From Roseiconus nitratireducens (lineage in GTDB: Bacteria; Planctomycetota; Planctomycetia; Pirellulales; Pirellulaceae): a stretch of 64,000 nt of DNA. Each line of letters begins with the position of its first letter. The stretch's first letter is position 1. Below the pieces are notes generated by a model. It was not told where the DNA came from and ran no database searches. It saw nothing but the letters and a program-made list of their open reading frames with translations. Of this stretch, positions 18,240 to 27,469 are shown piece after piece. A program made the position numbers and the translations under genes. The DNA is taken from contig NZ_VWOX01000001.1 of NCBI RefSeq assembly GCF_008629675.1, forward strand, positions 186,001-250,000, in the 5' to 3' direction.

Positions 18240-19400
18240 ATGGCTGGCCCAACCCAACGCGTGCCGTTGCTGGATATCAACCGCGACAACAAGCCACACC
18301 GCGACGAATTCGTCGAGGCGCTTGCGGCGGTCGTCGACAGTGGCCGTTTTTTGTTCGGTCCTGATGTGGTGGAACTGGAGAGTGAGATTGCGACCTACTG
18401 CCAGGTTGATCATGCAGTGGGTTGCGCCTCCGGCAGTGATGCCCTGTTGCTGGCCTTGATGGCATTGGACATCCAGCCGGGCGACGAAGTCATCGTGCCC
18501 AGTTTCACGTTCTTTGCGTCGGTCAGTTGCATCACCCGGTTGGGCGCCACGCCGGTGTTCGTCGACATTTGTCCGGACACTTTCAACGTGGATCCGGAGT
18601 GCATCGCCGATGCGATCACCCCGCAGACCCGCGCCATCATCCCCGTGCACCTGTTCGGGCAGTGCGCGCAAATCGATCGGATCTGCCAGATCGCCAGTGA
18701 GCACGACATCCCGGTGATCGAAGACGCGGCCCAGGCGATCGGCGCGGCGTACCACTCGCGTCCGGCCGGCAGTTGGGGGCTGACCGGATGCTTCAGTTTT
18801 TATCCCACCAAGAACCTGGGTGGCATGGGCGACGGCGGCATGTTGACCAGTGGCGACGCGGCGGTCGCCGACCGGATGCGGTTGCTCGCCGGCCACGGCA
18901 TGCGTCCCCGCTACTACCATCAGGCGGTCGGGATCAACAGCCGTTTGGACACGTTCCAGGCTGCGGTGTTGCGCATCAAGCTGCGTCATCTTTCCGAAGC
19001 GATCGAGGCGCGTGCTCAAATCGCCTCGCGCTACATGCGTCTGCTGGAGAATGCGGGAATGGTCGGGCCCGACCAGATTGTGTTGCCGACCGAGGATCCC
19101 GCCGCGTTTCACGTTTGGAACCAGTTCGGCATCCGTGTGGGCGAGCAGCGACGCGATGCGTTGCGGACGCATCTGGCCGAACGCGGCATCGGAAGCGAGA
19201 TCTACTATCCCGTCCCGATGCACCGTCAGGAGTGTTTCCAATACCTGAACGTCGACGGAGCATCCCTACCGGAAACGGAACGGGCCAGCCGCGAGATCCT
19301 GAATTTGCCGATCTTCCCCACGCTGACCGAAGCGGAGCAGGAGACCGTCGTTGACGCGATCGCTGCGTTCTACCGTGCCGGGGCAAAGGCGGCTGCCTGA
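18240..19400 (+). CDS. DegT/DnrJ/EryC1/StrS-family PLP-dependent sugar aminotransferase
   Basis: The ATG at 18240 (MAGPTQRVPLLDINRDN) is preceded by a good ribosome binding site, AAGGAAGG, unlike most genes here. The protein has 386 residues, normal for the family. The PLP lysine is Lys191 in FYPTKNLGG. Other family features are ASGSDALLLAL, the cofactor-binding DVAQAIG-type segment (IEDAAQAIGAAY), and the C-terminal HVWNQFGIR and PVPMHRQECF. Such enzymes transfer an amino group to keto-sugar nucleotides used in lipopolysaccharide, O-antigen or glycosylation pathways. No other sugar-nucleotide genes flank it, so its substrate is not defined by context. The gene ends in a convergent gap that holds a 121-bp repeat element. 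Confidence 0.9.
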   Translation: MAGPTQRVPLLDINRDNKPHRDEFVEALAAVVDSGRFLFGPDVVELESEIATYCQVDHAVGCASGSDALLLALMALDIQPGDEVIVPSFTFFASVSCITRLGATPVFVDICPDTFNVDPECIADAITPQTRAIIPVHLFGQCAQIDRICQIASEHDIPVIEDAAQAIGAAYHSRPAGSWGLTGCFSFYPTKNLGGMGDGGMLTSGDAAVADRMRLLAGHGMRPRYYHQAVGINSRLDTFQAAVLRIKLRHLSEAIEARAQIASRYMRLLENAGMVGPDQIVLPTEDPAAFHVWNQFGIRVGEQRRDALRTHLAERGIGSEIYYPVPMHRQECFQYLNVDGASLPETERASREILNLPIFPTLTEAEQETVVDAIAAFYRAGAKAAA

Positions 19401-19474
19401 GTTGCTGGAGGTCATGCAGCTTTCCGAGTGCGGAAAAGACGTGCCTCGCCTTTTGCGGAGGGTGTCTCACTCGA

Positions 19475-19595
19475 CAGCGCCACTTGTAATCAAACCACCG
19501 AGATTTGCGGTGCAATGAGCGGCAAGGCGACTAGCCGCCGGTTGGTGCGAGAAAACCCGCGGCTGGCGCCACGCGGCTCACGCAAAGTGGCGCTG
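19475..19595 (-). mobile_element. 121-bp MITE-like element, copy 1
   Basis: The element is bounded by CAGCGCCACTT at 19475-19485 and its exact inverse AAGTGGCGCTG at 19585-19595. Read on the minus strand it aligns end to end with a second 121-base copy at 27470-27590, at roughly 80-85 percent identity by eye. The best conserved interior is around AACCGGCGGCTAG and TTGCCGCTCATTGCA. It has no coding capacity and sits in the convergent gap between the DegT-type gene and the cytidine deaminase gene. Its right end is 5 bases from the deaminase stop. I see no clear target-site duplication. Confidence 0.75.
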
Positions 19596-19600
19596 CCGTG

Positions 19601-20014
19601 TTACGTGACCGGCAGGCTGGAAGCGTCAAACGCTTCGGGCAGCAATTGGGACAAACGTCGCGATTGTCGGGCGCCGGTCAACACGTCGGCAAGAATCACC
19701 TGCACGTCGGTGCCAAATTCGGCAAGGAATTGCCGGCAAGCTCCGCAGGGTGTGACCCCGCCGACGCTGGCGATGGCGATGGCCTGGAAGCTTCGATAGC
19801 CGCGGGCTACTGCGGTGGAAGCGGCGACGCGCTCGGCGCACAGCGACAGCGAGTAGCTTGCGTTCTCCACGTTGCAGCCTGTCACGATTTCGCTTTCGGT
19901 CACCCAGATTGCCGCACCCACGTAGAAGTGGCTGTGGGGGGCGTACGCCTGGTCGCGTGATTCGGTCGCGGCTCGAACCAGCCGATCAACTTCTCTGGCT
20001 TTCAGCTCATTCAT
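19601..20014 (-). CDS. cdd: Cytidine deaminase
   Basis: The enzyme converts cytidine and deoxycytidine to uridine and deoxyuridine with release of ammonia, in the cytoplasm. It has 137 residues, typical of the small homotetrameric class. The catalytic zinc site is visible: Cys and Glu in SLCAERVA, and the PCGACRQFL motif providing two cysteines. The substrate segment GCNVENASYS is close to the usual NVENASYG. The pyrimidine nucleoside phosphorylase gene lies 189 bases upstream on the same strand, so the two act in sequence in pyrimidine salvage and may be co-transcribed. Confidence 0.95.
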   Translation of the reverse strand: MNELKAREVDRLVRAATESRDQAYAPHSHFYVGAAIWVTESEIVTGCNVENASYSLSLCAERVAASTAVARGYRSFQAIAIASVGGVTPCGACRQFLAEFGTDVQVILADVLTGARQSRRLSQLLPEAFDASSLPVT

Positions 20015-20203
20015 CGGTGGGCATGTTCGCGAAGTGCGGATCTAGAAAAGAGGAGGAAAGAAATCGGTTGTTTCATCGTGAAAGGTTGATCCTGGGTCGC
20101 CCCATCATTGCCCCGCCGAGCGATCGTCGCTCCGCCATCATGCCAGTCACCAAACCTCGCGGTGTCCATCGCGCCGCCGATCGAGCGATCAGGGCCGGCG
20201 AAA

Positions 20204-21508
20204 TCACTCGCCATCAAGGCAGATCACGACCGGATTCGGCGAAACCCGTTCCGGCGTGACGGTGACGACATCTCGTAAACCGTCAAGATACTCACTTTCT
20301 TGATTGCGGTGGCAATGCAAAACCAGAATTGGTTGGCCGCGAAGCACCCGTTCACCGATCCTGACTCGGCATTCGATTCCCACGGCCGGGTCGATCGGAT
20401 CTTGCGTTTGCCGCCGTCCGCCGCCGATCGAGACAATTGTGGTCCCGATTGCTCGGCAATCGATGCCCGCCACAAATCCGTCCTCCGTTGCTTCAATCAC
20501 GTGTCCGGGTGCCACCGGCAGCTGTTTTTCCCAGCGGCCGCCCTGTCCGGCGACCATGAGTTCGAACCGTTCCATCGCGGATCCGTCTTGCAGAGCCTTT
20601 TCCAGCATCCGCTTTGCCTCCGATGCGTCGTCGGCGAAACCGACTTGGAGCAGCAGCGGGGCACTCAACGCAAGCGTGAGCTCGCGGACCGTCGTCAATG
20701 CCGGATCAAGCGTGTCCTGATTCTGCAAGACGGCGACGGCTTCGTTGACTTCGATCGCATTGCCGATCGCGCGACCCAGCGGCTGGTCCATGTCGCTTAG
20801 GAGGGTGGATGTCGGCAGGCCGGCGGCGTTGCCCACCTGCCGCAGCGACGTTGCCAACTCCGCGGCCTGCTTCTGCGTTTTCATGAATGCCCCGCCGCCG
20901 ACTTTCACGTCCATCACCAACGCATCTAAATTCGCCGCAAGCTTCTTGCTCAGGATGCTGGCTGTGATCAACGGAACGGACTCGACCGTACCGGTCACAT
21001 CGCGGAGGGCATACAGCCGACGGTCCGCGGGAGCAATCGACTCGCTGGCACCGATGATGAACGCCCCGGCACGATTGAGAACGTCATCGGCTGCTTCGCC
21101 GGAAAGATTCGTCCGCAGTCCCGGAATCGACTCCAACTTGTCCAGCGTGCCTCCCGACAGTCCCAATCCTCGTCCGCTGATCATCGGCACGTGGACGCCG
21201 CAGGCGGCTAGCAGGGGTGCCAGGACCAGCGAAACCTTGTCACCCAAACCTCCGGTGCTGTGCTTGTCGACACGCGGCAGGTCGCCGGATGCATCCCGCG
21301 ACAGTCGGTCGCCGCTGCGGAGCATGGCGTCGGTCAAGGTCGTCGTCTCACGCGTCGACATCCCTCGCAGGCAGATCGCCATCGCCAGGGCGGACATCTG
21401 ATAATCGGCGACGGTGTTGTCGCAGAAGCCTTCGATCAGAAACCGAATCTCCCGGTCGGAAAGTTCCTCACCCTCTCGTTTTTTGACAAGCAGGTTGGCG
21501 GCAAGCAT
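20204..21508 (-). CDS. Pyrimidine-nucleoside / thymidine phosphorylase
   Basis: The enzyme splits thymidine, deoxyuridine or uridine with phosphate into the base and (deoxy)ribose 1-phosphate. It has 434 residues, the usual size. The N-terminal KKREGEELSDREIRFLIEGF and the signature VDKHSTGGLGDKVSLVL are both clear, as is the glycine-rich MISGRGLGLSGGTLDKLESI. The C-terminal domain begins near VIEATEDGFV. The sequence does not separate deoA (thymidine-specific) from pdp (broad), so I give no symbol. It is divergent from the HtrA-type protease gene, with 178 bases between the starts, and lies upstream of cytidine deaminase on the same strand. Confidence 0.93.
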   Translation of the reverse strand: MLAANLLVKKREGEELSDREIRFLIEGFCDNTVADYQMSALAMAICLRGMSTRETTTLTDAMLRSGDRLSRDASGDLPRVDKHSTGGLGDKVSLVLAPLLAACGVHVPMISGRGLGLSGGTLDKLESIPGLRTNLSGEAADDVLNRAGAFIIGASESIAPADRRLYALRDVTGTVESVPLITASILSKKLAANLDALVMDVKVGGGAFMKTQKQAAELATSLRQVGNAAGLPTSTLLSDMDQPLGRAIGNAIEVNEAVAVLQNQDTLDPALTTVRELTLALSAPLLLQVGFADDASEAKRMLEKALQDGSAMERFELMVAGQGGRWEKQLPVAPGHVIEATEDGFVAGIDCRAIGTTIVSIGGGRRQTQDPIDPAVGIECRVRIGERVLRGQPILVLHCHRNQESEYLDGLRDVVTVTPERVSPNPVVICLDGE

Positions 21509-21686
21509 CTTGGATGACCCTGGTTGGCTCGGACGCTATAGTGAACCAGTCGTTGACCGGCGGTGTTTTGCCGACCAAGGATTTTATCGGCCGTGTGGAC
21601 GAAGCCGACCGCGGCGGCGGTCAAGGTTGCCCGCGGTGAAGATTTTTGCACAACTGGATGTTTGGTGTCGACCTGCAGGAACAGCG

Positions 21687-23021
21687 ATGTTGATTTCTCG
21701 ATTGCTACTCGCGTTGATGTTTTCCGTCTTGGTCACCTTGGTGCTCGGTGACCGGTTGGCTGCCGATGATGCCGCCAGCCCGGACGACGTGGTATCGGAG
21801 GCGACCGAAGCTTCTGAGGCCACGAAGGAGAGCGAATCGCCAGCGGATGTTGTCGGCGGGGCTGCTAAACCGTCGGCAGATGACGATAAGAGTTCGCCTT
21901 CGGCAACCGATTCGGAGATCAAACTGGTTGATCCGCCAACCGCCGAGGATCTCAACCCGACCCCGGAGGTCGTTGCGGCGCTCCAGGCCGGTCCAAGGGC
22001 ATTGTCTCTGGCGTTTCGACTGGCCGCAAAGCGGGCCACGCCGTCGGTCGTCGTGATCTACTCGTACGGCCAGGACAGCGACGAAACCGAGCAGGAAGAA
22101 CAGCAAACCGGTGAAAACGAGGATCCGCTGCCGCTGCTGGAGCGAGCCGAAATCCCGCCGCCTCCCCCGGCAACCGAAAAACTGACTGGGCTGGGGTCCG
22201 GGGTGATCATGTCCGAGGATGGATTGGTCATCACCAACAACCACGTGATCAACAACGCGAAGCGGGTGGTGGTTCAATTGCCCGACGAAACGCGCGTCGA
22301 CGCACAGGTGGTTCGCGGCGACCCGGAGAGCGATGTGGCGATGTTGCGGGTCACTTCGGAACAGCCGTTGACCCCGATTGCCGTCGGGGATTCGGACAAG
22401 TTGGAGATCGGCGACTGGGTGCTGGCGATCGGCAGTCCGTTCAAATTGGAGGCGACGGTCAGTGCGGGGATCATCAGCGGCAAGGATCGGCGTTTGGAAC
22501 GCATCCCGCGCAGCAGCATGTTGCAGACCGATGCCGCGATCAATCCGGGCAACTCCGGCGGTGCGTTGATCGATCTGGACGGTAAAGTGGTCGGAATCAG
22601 CACCGCGATCGCCACGCGGAGCGGGTTCTACCAGGGCGTCGGGTTCGCAATCCCGATCAACCAGGCACAGTGGATCGCCCAAGAACTGGATCGCCACGGA
22701 GAAGTGCGGCGGGCCGCCATCGGGACGACGCTGGTTGAATTGAAGCCCCGCATCGCGAAAAAATTTGATTTGGAACCCTATTCGGGAATCCTCGTTTACC
22801 AGGTCATCAAGGGATCGGTCGCGGAAAAAGCCGGAATCCAAGCATTGGACGTGATCGTCGGATTCGCCGGGGAGCGGGTTCGGGATTCCAATAGCCTTCA
22901 AGAAGCGATCGAACGCCAGCCGATCGGGTCAAAGCAGCCGATCGTGATTCAGCGCGGTGAAAAGCAGATCGAATTAATGGTCGAGTTGGCGACCGTGGAA
23001 GATCCCACCGGAGGGGAGTGA
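21687..23021 (+). CDS. HtrA/Deg-type trypsin-like serine protease with PDZ domain
   Basis: From the ATG at 21687 (MLISRLLLALMFSVLV) the protein has 444 residues with an N-terminal signal peptide or anchor helix ending near LGDRLAAD. An acidic Ala/Ser/Glu-rich linker runs to about residue 90. The protease domain shows the catalytic triad His186 (TNNHVINN), Asp216 (ESDVAML) and Ser290 (NPGNSGGAL). One PDZ domain follows (GILVYQVIKGSVAEKAGI, then DVIVGFAGERV), where DegP has two. It should act in the periplasm on misfolded proteins. A run of acidic residues lies within the protease domain near 130-150, between strands. The S41 protease gene begins 297 bases downstream on the same strand, so envelope proteolysis genes are grouped here. 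Confidence 0.92.
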   Translation: MLISRLLLALMFSVLVTLVLGDRLAADDAASPDDVVSEATEASEATKESESPADVVGGAAKPSADDDKSSPSATDSEIKLVDPPTAEDLNPTPEVVAALQAGPRALSLAFRLAAKRATPSVVVIYSYGQDSDETEQEEQQTGENEDPLPLLERAEIPPPPPATEKLTGLGSGVIMSEDGLVITNNHVINNAKRVVVQLPDETRVDAQVVRGDPESDVAMLRVTSEQPLTPIAVGDSDKLEIGDWVLAIGSPFKLEATVSAGIISGKDRRLERIPRSSMLQTDAAINPGNSGGALIDLDGKVVGISTAIATRSGFYQGVGFAIPINQAQWIAQELDRHGEVRRAAIGTTLVELKPRIAKKFDLEPYSGILVYQVIKGSVAEKAGIQALDVIVGFAGERVRDSNSLQEAIERQPIGSKQPIVIQRGEKQIELMVELATVEDPTGGE

Positions 23022-23318
23022 GAAAACAACGTTGCCTGGATTTCGCCTCTTCCCTACCATTCCGTCGCGGCCCATTGTGAGAGCCTTTAAAATGGTGACG
23101 GTGGGCCGGTCGCCGGCGGATCCTGGATGCCGGCGTCGACCCGGCGACCTTTCCTCCCGTTCGGAGCGTAATCTGATCGGTACGTTCTACCGTGCGTCCG
23201 CTGAATTGACTGAGTGTTTGCTGAATTTCCGCGCCTCGCCGAATCCGTTTCAACGAACCATCGACGTCCGAACAACTTCGCGTCTCGTCCCACACACCAA
23301 GATTTTGGGTAAGCAGTA

Positions 23319-25454
23319 ATGGATAGCCGTTCCCCAGTGCGTTCCCTTCCGACACGTACGTGGACTCTCACCGCGGTTTTGGCCGCGACGTTCGCGACGG
23401 CACTCATCACGCTGGTGGCGGCCCTCTCGGGTGGCCAGGCAACGGCCCAAGTCGCGACGGCGGAACCCCCGGCTGCCGAGGCGGTCGCCGATCAACCGGC
23501 CGCGGAGCCGACCGCCCAGGATCGTCGCATTGCCAAGCTGATCGCCCAACTGATGCCCCGCTACCACATTTCGATGACGGGTCTGGACGACACCATCAGC
23601 GAACGGGCACTCGACCTGTACCTGGATCGGTTCGACCCGATGAAGCTGTACTTCTTGCAGTCGGATGTGGACCAGTTTCGCCAGTACAAAGACCAGATCG
23701 ATGACATGGTCAAACAGGGACGGCTGGAGTTGGCTTATGTGATCTTCAACCGCTTCACCGAGCGGGTCGACGAACGCGTCGCGATGGCGTTGGAGTTGCT
23801 CGATTCGGACCTGGATTTCACCAAGGAAGAATCGATCGTCGTGGATCCCGAAGCGACGTCTTACGCGGCCAACGAACAGGAAGCGCGTGATCGCTGGCGC
23901 CGTCAGATCAAGTACGCCTTGCTGGATCTTCGCGACGACGAAACCGAAGGCGAGGAAGCCAAAGACATCCTGCGTCGCCGCTACCAGCGCTACGCACGTC
24001 GCTTCAAAACGTACAGCAACGACGATCTGCTGGAGGCCTACCTGACGTCGGTCACCAGCGCCTTCGATCCGCACTCCACCTACATGTCGCCGTCGACGCT
24101 GGAGGATTTCAACATCAGCATGGGGCTGCGGCTGCAAGGCATCGGTGCGGCACTTCGCGAGAAAGACGGCAACACCGTGGTGATGCAAATCATTCCCGGC
24201 GGTGCGGCCGACCAGGATGGACGGCTGAAGCCGGATGATGTGATCGTCAGCGTCGGCCAGGGAGACGGCGGCGAAATGGTCGACATCGTGGAAATGCCAC
24301 TGAAGGACGTGGTCAGCTTGATCCGCGGTAACGCGGGGACCCTGGTGCGTCTGGGCGTGAAGGTCGGCGGCAAGGGCGCCATGGAAGTCTACAAGATCAC
24401 TCGGGCCAAGGTCGAACTGGAGCAGTCCGCCGCACGCGGCAAGGTCATCGAGCACAAGATGCCCGGCGGCGAGACGCGGAAGATCGGCTTCATCAATCTG
24501 CCCAGCTTCTACATGGACATGCAAGCCGCCCGCGAGCAGCGTCCCGATTTCCGCAGCAGCACGCGAGACGTCCGCCGCATCCTGGAAGAGTTCAAGGGCA
24601 AGGGAGTCGAAGGCGTCGTGATCGACCTGAGCCGCAACGGCGGCGGCAGCTTGACCGAAGCGATCAACCTGACCGGATTGTTCATCAATCGAGGACCGGT
24701 CGTTCAGGTCAAGGATTCTGGCGGTCAGATCCAACAGTACAACGATGAAGAATCGGGCACCGTATGGAGCGGGCCGCTGGTGGTTCTGACAAGTAAGTTC
24801 AGTGCCAGTGCCAGCGAAATCTTTGCCGGTGCGATCAAGGACTACAACCGCGGTATCATCGTCGGTGATCCTGCCACCCACGGCAAAGGAACGGTTCAAA
24901 CCCTGATGGACTTGGGCGAGAAACTGTTCGTCGTCCAACGGGAAAACTACGGCGCGTTGAAGGTCACGCTGCAGCAGTTCTACCTGCCCGATGGTGAAAG
25001 CACTCAACGAAGCGGTGTCCGTGCCGACGTTGTGCTGCCCAGTTTGACACAAAAGATGGACGTGTCCGAAAGCGATCTGAAGTACGCGTTGGAAACCGAT
25101 CGCATCAACGGGACCCGGCACGACGTTTACAACCTGGTGCCCACGGAACTTCTGGCGCAGCTGCGTCGGAATTCTGAGAGCCGCGTCAAATCGGACAAGG
25201 AGTTCGTGGATCTGATTCGCCGCGTCGAGTTGTTCGTCAAGCAAAAGGAAGAGAACACCGTTCCGCTGGAAGAGTCCGCTTTCATGGCCCGCCGCGCCGA
25301 ACTGGATGCTCAGAAGGAAGAAGAGCAAGAGGAGTTGGAACAGGAGGACGAGAGCGAGATCTATCGCGACACGTACTACAACCGCGAAGTGATGAACATC
25401 TCGGGAGACTACATCGAAGGTCTGCAGCGGCAGCAGCTGGTGCAAGCCGGCTGA
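23319..25454 (+). CDS. S41 carboxy-terminal (tail-specific) processing protease
   Basis: The ATG at 23319 (MDSRSPVRSLPTRTW) starts a 711-residue protein, near the length of E. coli Prc/Tsp. A membrane or signal segment lies at about 15-40. The N-terminal Tsp region is recognisable (YHISMTGLDDTISERALDLY, then DRFDPMKLYFLQSDV). A PDZ domain follows near 265-350 (GLRLQGIGAALREKDG). The S41 core has the Ser-Lys dyad: Ser499 in SASASEIFAG and Lys523 in HGKGTVQ. The C-terminal acidic helical tail includes QKEEEQEELEQEDESE. The enzyme degrades or trims exported proteins from their C-termini. The gene ends in a convergent gap containing a short perfect hairpin and a repeat. Confidence 0.93.
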   Translation: MDSRSPVRSLPTRTWTLTAVLAATFATALITLVAALSGGQATAQVATAEPPAAEAVADQPAAEPTAQDRRIAKLIAQLMPRYHISMTGLDDTISERALDLYLDRFDPMKLYFLQSDVDQFRQYKDQIDDMVKQGRLELAYVIFNRFTERVDERVAMALELLDSDLDFTKEESIVVDPEATSYAANEQEARDRWRRQIKYALLDLRDDETEGEEAKDILRRRYQRYARRFKTYSNDDLLEAYLTSVTSAFDPHSTYMSPSTLEDFNISMGLRLQGIGAALREKDGNTVVMQIIPGGAADQDGRLKPDDVIVSVGQGDGGEMVDIVEMPLKDVVSLIRGNAGTLVRLGVKVGGKGAMEVYKITRAKVELEQSAARGKVIEHKMPGGETRKIGFINLPSFYMDMQAAREQRPDFRSSTRDVRRILEEFKGKGVEGVVIDLSRNGGGSLTEAINLTGLFINRGPVVQVKDSGGQIQQYNDEESGTVWSGPLVVLTSKFSASASEIFAGAIKDYNRGIIVGDPATHGKGTVQTLMDLGEKLFVVQRENYGALKVTLQQFYLPDGESTQRSGVRADVVLPSLTQKMDVSESDLKYALETDRINGTRHDVYNLVPTELLAQLRRNSESRVKSDKEFVDLIRRVELFVKQKEENTVPLEESAFMARRAELDAQKEEEQEELEQEDESEIYRDTYYNREVMNISGDYIEGLQRQQLVQAG

Positions 25455-25501
25455 GGTTCATGTCGGCAACACGAAGGTTGGCCAAAACGTCATTCAGGTA
25501 G

Positions 25502-25518
25502 GGCATGCTGTGCATGCC
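25502..25518. repeat. Perfect 7-bp hairpin GGCATGC-TGT-GCATGCC
   Basis: This 17-base hairpin lies 48 bases after the S41 protease stop. The same design, with one base pair of the stem exchanged, occurs at 41183-41199. It is preceded by GTAG here and by GTAG there too, so the similarity extends beyond the stem. No T-run follows, so it is not a standard intrinsic terminator. Confidence 0.6.
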
Positions 25519-25546
25519 AGCGCAGCTTGACTCCAGTCGCGATGCG

Positions 25547-25608
25547 ACGACATCACCGCCGCGTCACCGAGAAGAGCGACAATCCTCCTCTCGCTGCGCT
25601 CGAAACAG
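25547..25608. repeat. Convergent-gap repeat, copy B
   Basis: The stretch around ACCGAGAAGAGCGACAATCC matches copy A at 13786-13845, including the shared CAATCCTC followed by CTCGCTG and CGCTCG. It ends about 9 bases past the nagA stop on the minus strand. Like copy A it lies between converging genes. Confidence 0.5.
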
Positions 25609-25616
25609 CGAATGCG

Positions 25617-26537
25617 TTAGCCTGCCGCCGCTGCGAGCAGGCGGCCGGGATTTCGCCGGGTCCATGCATCGATCTGGTCGTCGCTGGCGTGCAATTTCTG
25701 TTTTAGCAATTCCGCCATCCGCGGCATCGTCGTCGCGCAGCCCGCGAAATGTTCCCGCCCTTTTGCCCAAGCCGAAAGGTCCGGGTCGACTTCGACTTCT
25801 TGGCCGGCCAGGCGATAGGTTCCCGGACCCAGCCCAGCGGCACTGATTGCGTCGGTGACAATCACGACGCGTTCACTGGGAACCCGGCTGAGGTAATTGG
25901 CCAGAGCAAAAAATGGGACGTGGTGACCGTCGGCGATGAACGAAATGTCCAAGCGATCGGCGAACGCCAGTCCCCGTTGAACGATGTTGTCGTGGCGATG
26001 CACCAACGCCGGGCAGGCATTGCCCAGGTGGGTGAACATCGTCAACCCCGCGTCGATGGCTTGGTCCAGCTGGTCCAGGGAGGCATCCGTGTGCCCGGCG
26101 GCAACGATCACCTTTTCTTCGGCCAGCCGTCGGATGACGGCGCTCGATCCGGGAGATTCGGGCGCCAGCGTCAGCAAACGCACCATTCCCCGGCCGGCAT
26201 CGACCAGCCGCATCGCCAGATCGACACCAGCGTCCATGACGTGCTGGGGTGGATGGGCGCCAACGAAGCCTTTCTCGCGACTGAGAAACGGACCTTCGAC
26301 GTGGATTCCAGCGACCAGTTCAGCGATTTGGGCGTCCTTTTCCACGGCCGACGTGATGCGGCTGATGCGGCGCATCATGGACGACGCGTCATCGGTGATG
26401 ATCGTCGGGAAAAATGATGCGACGCCGTCGGCGCGGAGTCGCTGACAGGCCGAACGCAGCAATTCCGGCGTTAGATCGTCACTGTTGAAATCAACACCCG
26501 CGTAGCCGTTGACCTGGACGTCAACAAAGCCGCTCAC
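25617..26537 (-). CDS. nagA: N-acetylglucosamine-6-phosphate deacetylase, catalytic barrel only
   Basis: The enzyme removes acetate from N-acetylglucosamine 6-phosphate, feeding the NagB product path. The protein has only 306 residues, against about 380 in E. coli. It starts at SGFVDVQVNGYAGVDF, which aligns with the first barrel strand (PGFIDVQLNG in E. coli), and ends just after RRNPGRLLAAAAG. The small beta-sandwich domain, normally built from the first 50 and last 35 residues, is therefore absent. Metal and catalytic residues are kept: Glu in GIHVEGPF, His in AAGHTDAS, His in FTHLGNA and Asp in VTDAISAAG. The ATG overlaps the nagB stop by four bases, so an upstream extension is not available and translation is probably coupled. 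A convergent-gap repeat follows the stop. Confidence 0.88.
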   Translation of the reverse strand: MSGFVDVQVNGYAGVDFNSDDLTPELLRSACQRLRADGVASFFPTIITDDASSMMRRISRITSAVEKDAQIAELVAGIHVEGPFLSREKGFVGAHPPQHVMDAGVDLAMRLVDAGRGMVRLLTLAPESPGSSAVIRRLAEEKVIVAAGHTDASLDQLDQAIDAGLTMFTHLGNACPALVHRHDNIVQRGLAFADRLDISFIADGHHVPFFALANYLSRVPSERVVIVTDAISAAGLGPGTYRLAGQEVEVDPDLSAWAKGREHFAGCATTMPRMAELLKQKLHASDDQIDAWTRRNPGRLLAAAAG

Positions 26538-27298
26538 TGAAAATGCTCCAAAGCGTCGCGCACGTCGGCCGGCAATGCGGATGCGGCCGCGTCATCAACG
26601 ATCAACGTGGCCTGGTCATGTTGGCGGAGGATGCTGGCGGGGATCTTGGGATCGACCGGATCGCAGAGCGTCGCTCGAACGGCGTCTGCCTTACGTTCAT
26701 CGGGAACGCTGCAATAGATCTTCTTCGATTTCATGATCTGCCGCACGGACATGCTGATCGCGTGCGTCGGAACGTCGCTCAGGGAATCGAACCAGCCTTC
26801 ACCGACTTGTTGCAGACGGCACGGCTCGTCCAAGGTGACGATCAAGTAGGGCTTTTCCGTCTGGAAGTCGGCCGGAGGGTCGTTGAACGCCAAATGACCG
26901 TTCTCTCCGATCCCCACCAGGGCCACATCCACCGTGACTTTTGAGATTTGTTCCGATGCGTCCTGGACCGTTTGCTCAGCGTCCGCTTGCCCGTCCAGGT
27001 AGTGGAAGGAAGCCAGCGGGACACGATCGACAAAACGCTCCTGCAGGTAGCGGCAGAACGATGCCGGATGATCCCTTCCGATGCCGATGTATTCGTCCAG
27101 ATGGAACCCATCCACCCGCGTCCAGTCCACGCCGGGTTGCTCAATCAGTTGCGAAAGGACCTCGAATTGCGAGGCTCCGGTGGCAACGATCAAGGATGCC
27201 TTTCCCTGTTGAGCGATTGCGGCTTTCAAGTCGGCGGCCGCATGTTCGGCAACGTAGCGCCCCATCTCGTTGGGTGTGGCGGTCACAATGGTCTTCAC
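26534..27298 (-). CDS. nagB: Glucosamine-6-phosphate deaminase
   Basis: The enzyme converts glucosamine 6-phosphate to fructose 6-phosphate and ammonia. It has 254 residues, near the short bacterial form (240-266). Family motifs are LIVATGASQFEVLSQL for phosphate binding, the signature VDGFHLDEYIGI with the catalytic Asp, and VGIGENGHLAFNDP with the catalytic His region. It starts with ATG at 27298 and ends in the four-base overlap with nagA, so the two form one transcript. The upstream gap (27299-27676) holds the promoter region and a 121-bp repeat element. No N-acetylglucosamine transporter or kinase gene is visible in the window. Confidence 0.93.
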   Translation of the reverse strand: MKTIVTATPNEMGRYVAEHAAADLKAAIAQQGKASLIVATGASQFEVLSQLIEQPGVDWTRVDGFHLDEYIGIGRDHPASFCRYLQERFVDRVPLASFHYLDGQADAEQTVQDASEQISKVTVDVALVGIGENGHLAFNDPPADFQTEKPYLIVTLDEPCRLQQVGEGWFDSLSDVPTHAISMSVRQIMKSKKIYCSVPDERKADAVRATLCDPVDPKIPASILRQHDQATLIVDDAAASALPADVRDALEHFQ

Positions 27299-27469
27299 GG
27301 GCGATCCATTCAGGCGTGCGGGGAAGGAAGTCGAGGGGGGGGACCGGTCGCCGGATTGACCTTTCCAGCCAGGACAGCCAACGCCGATCGCGAATCAGTG
27401 TAACGGGCTTCCCTTGGCCGCTCTACGACCGATCGCCGCCTGACTTCGATTCGATGTTGGCTAGCTGGC

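Noticed and set aside
23032..23319. Small plus-strand frame ending in a TAATG overlap with the S41 protease gene
   Set aside because: It begins with TTG, has no ribosome binding site and no family resemblance. The overlap is probably chance, although translational coupling cannot be excluded.
23250..25445. Open frame of 731 codons on the minus strand
   Set aside because: It is antisense to the S41 protease, whose catalytic motifs are unambiguous, and its translation (rich in His, Gln, Leu, Val) matches no family.
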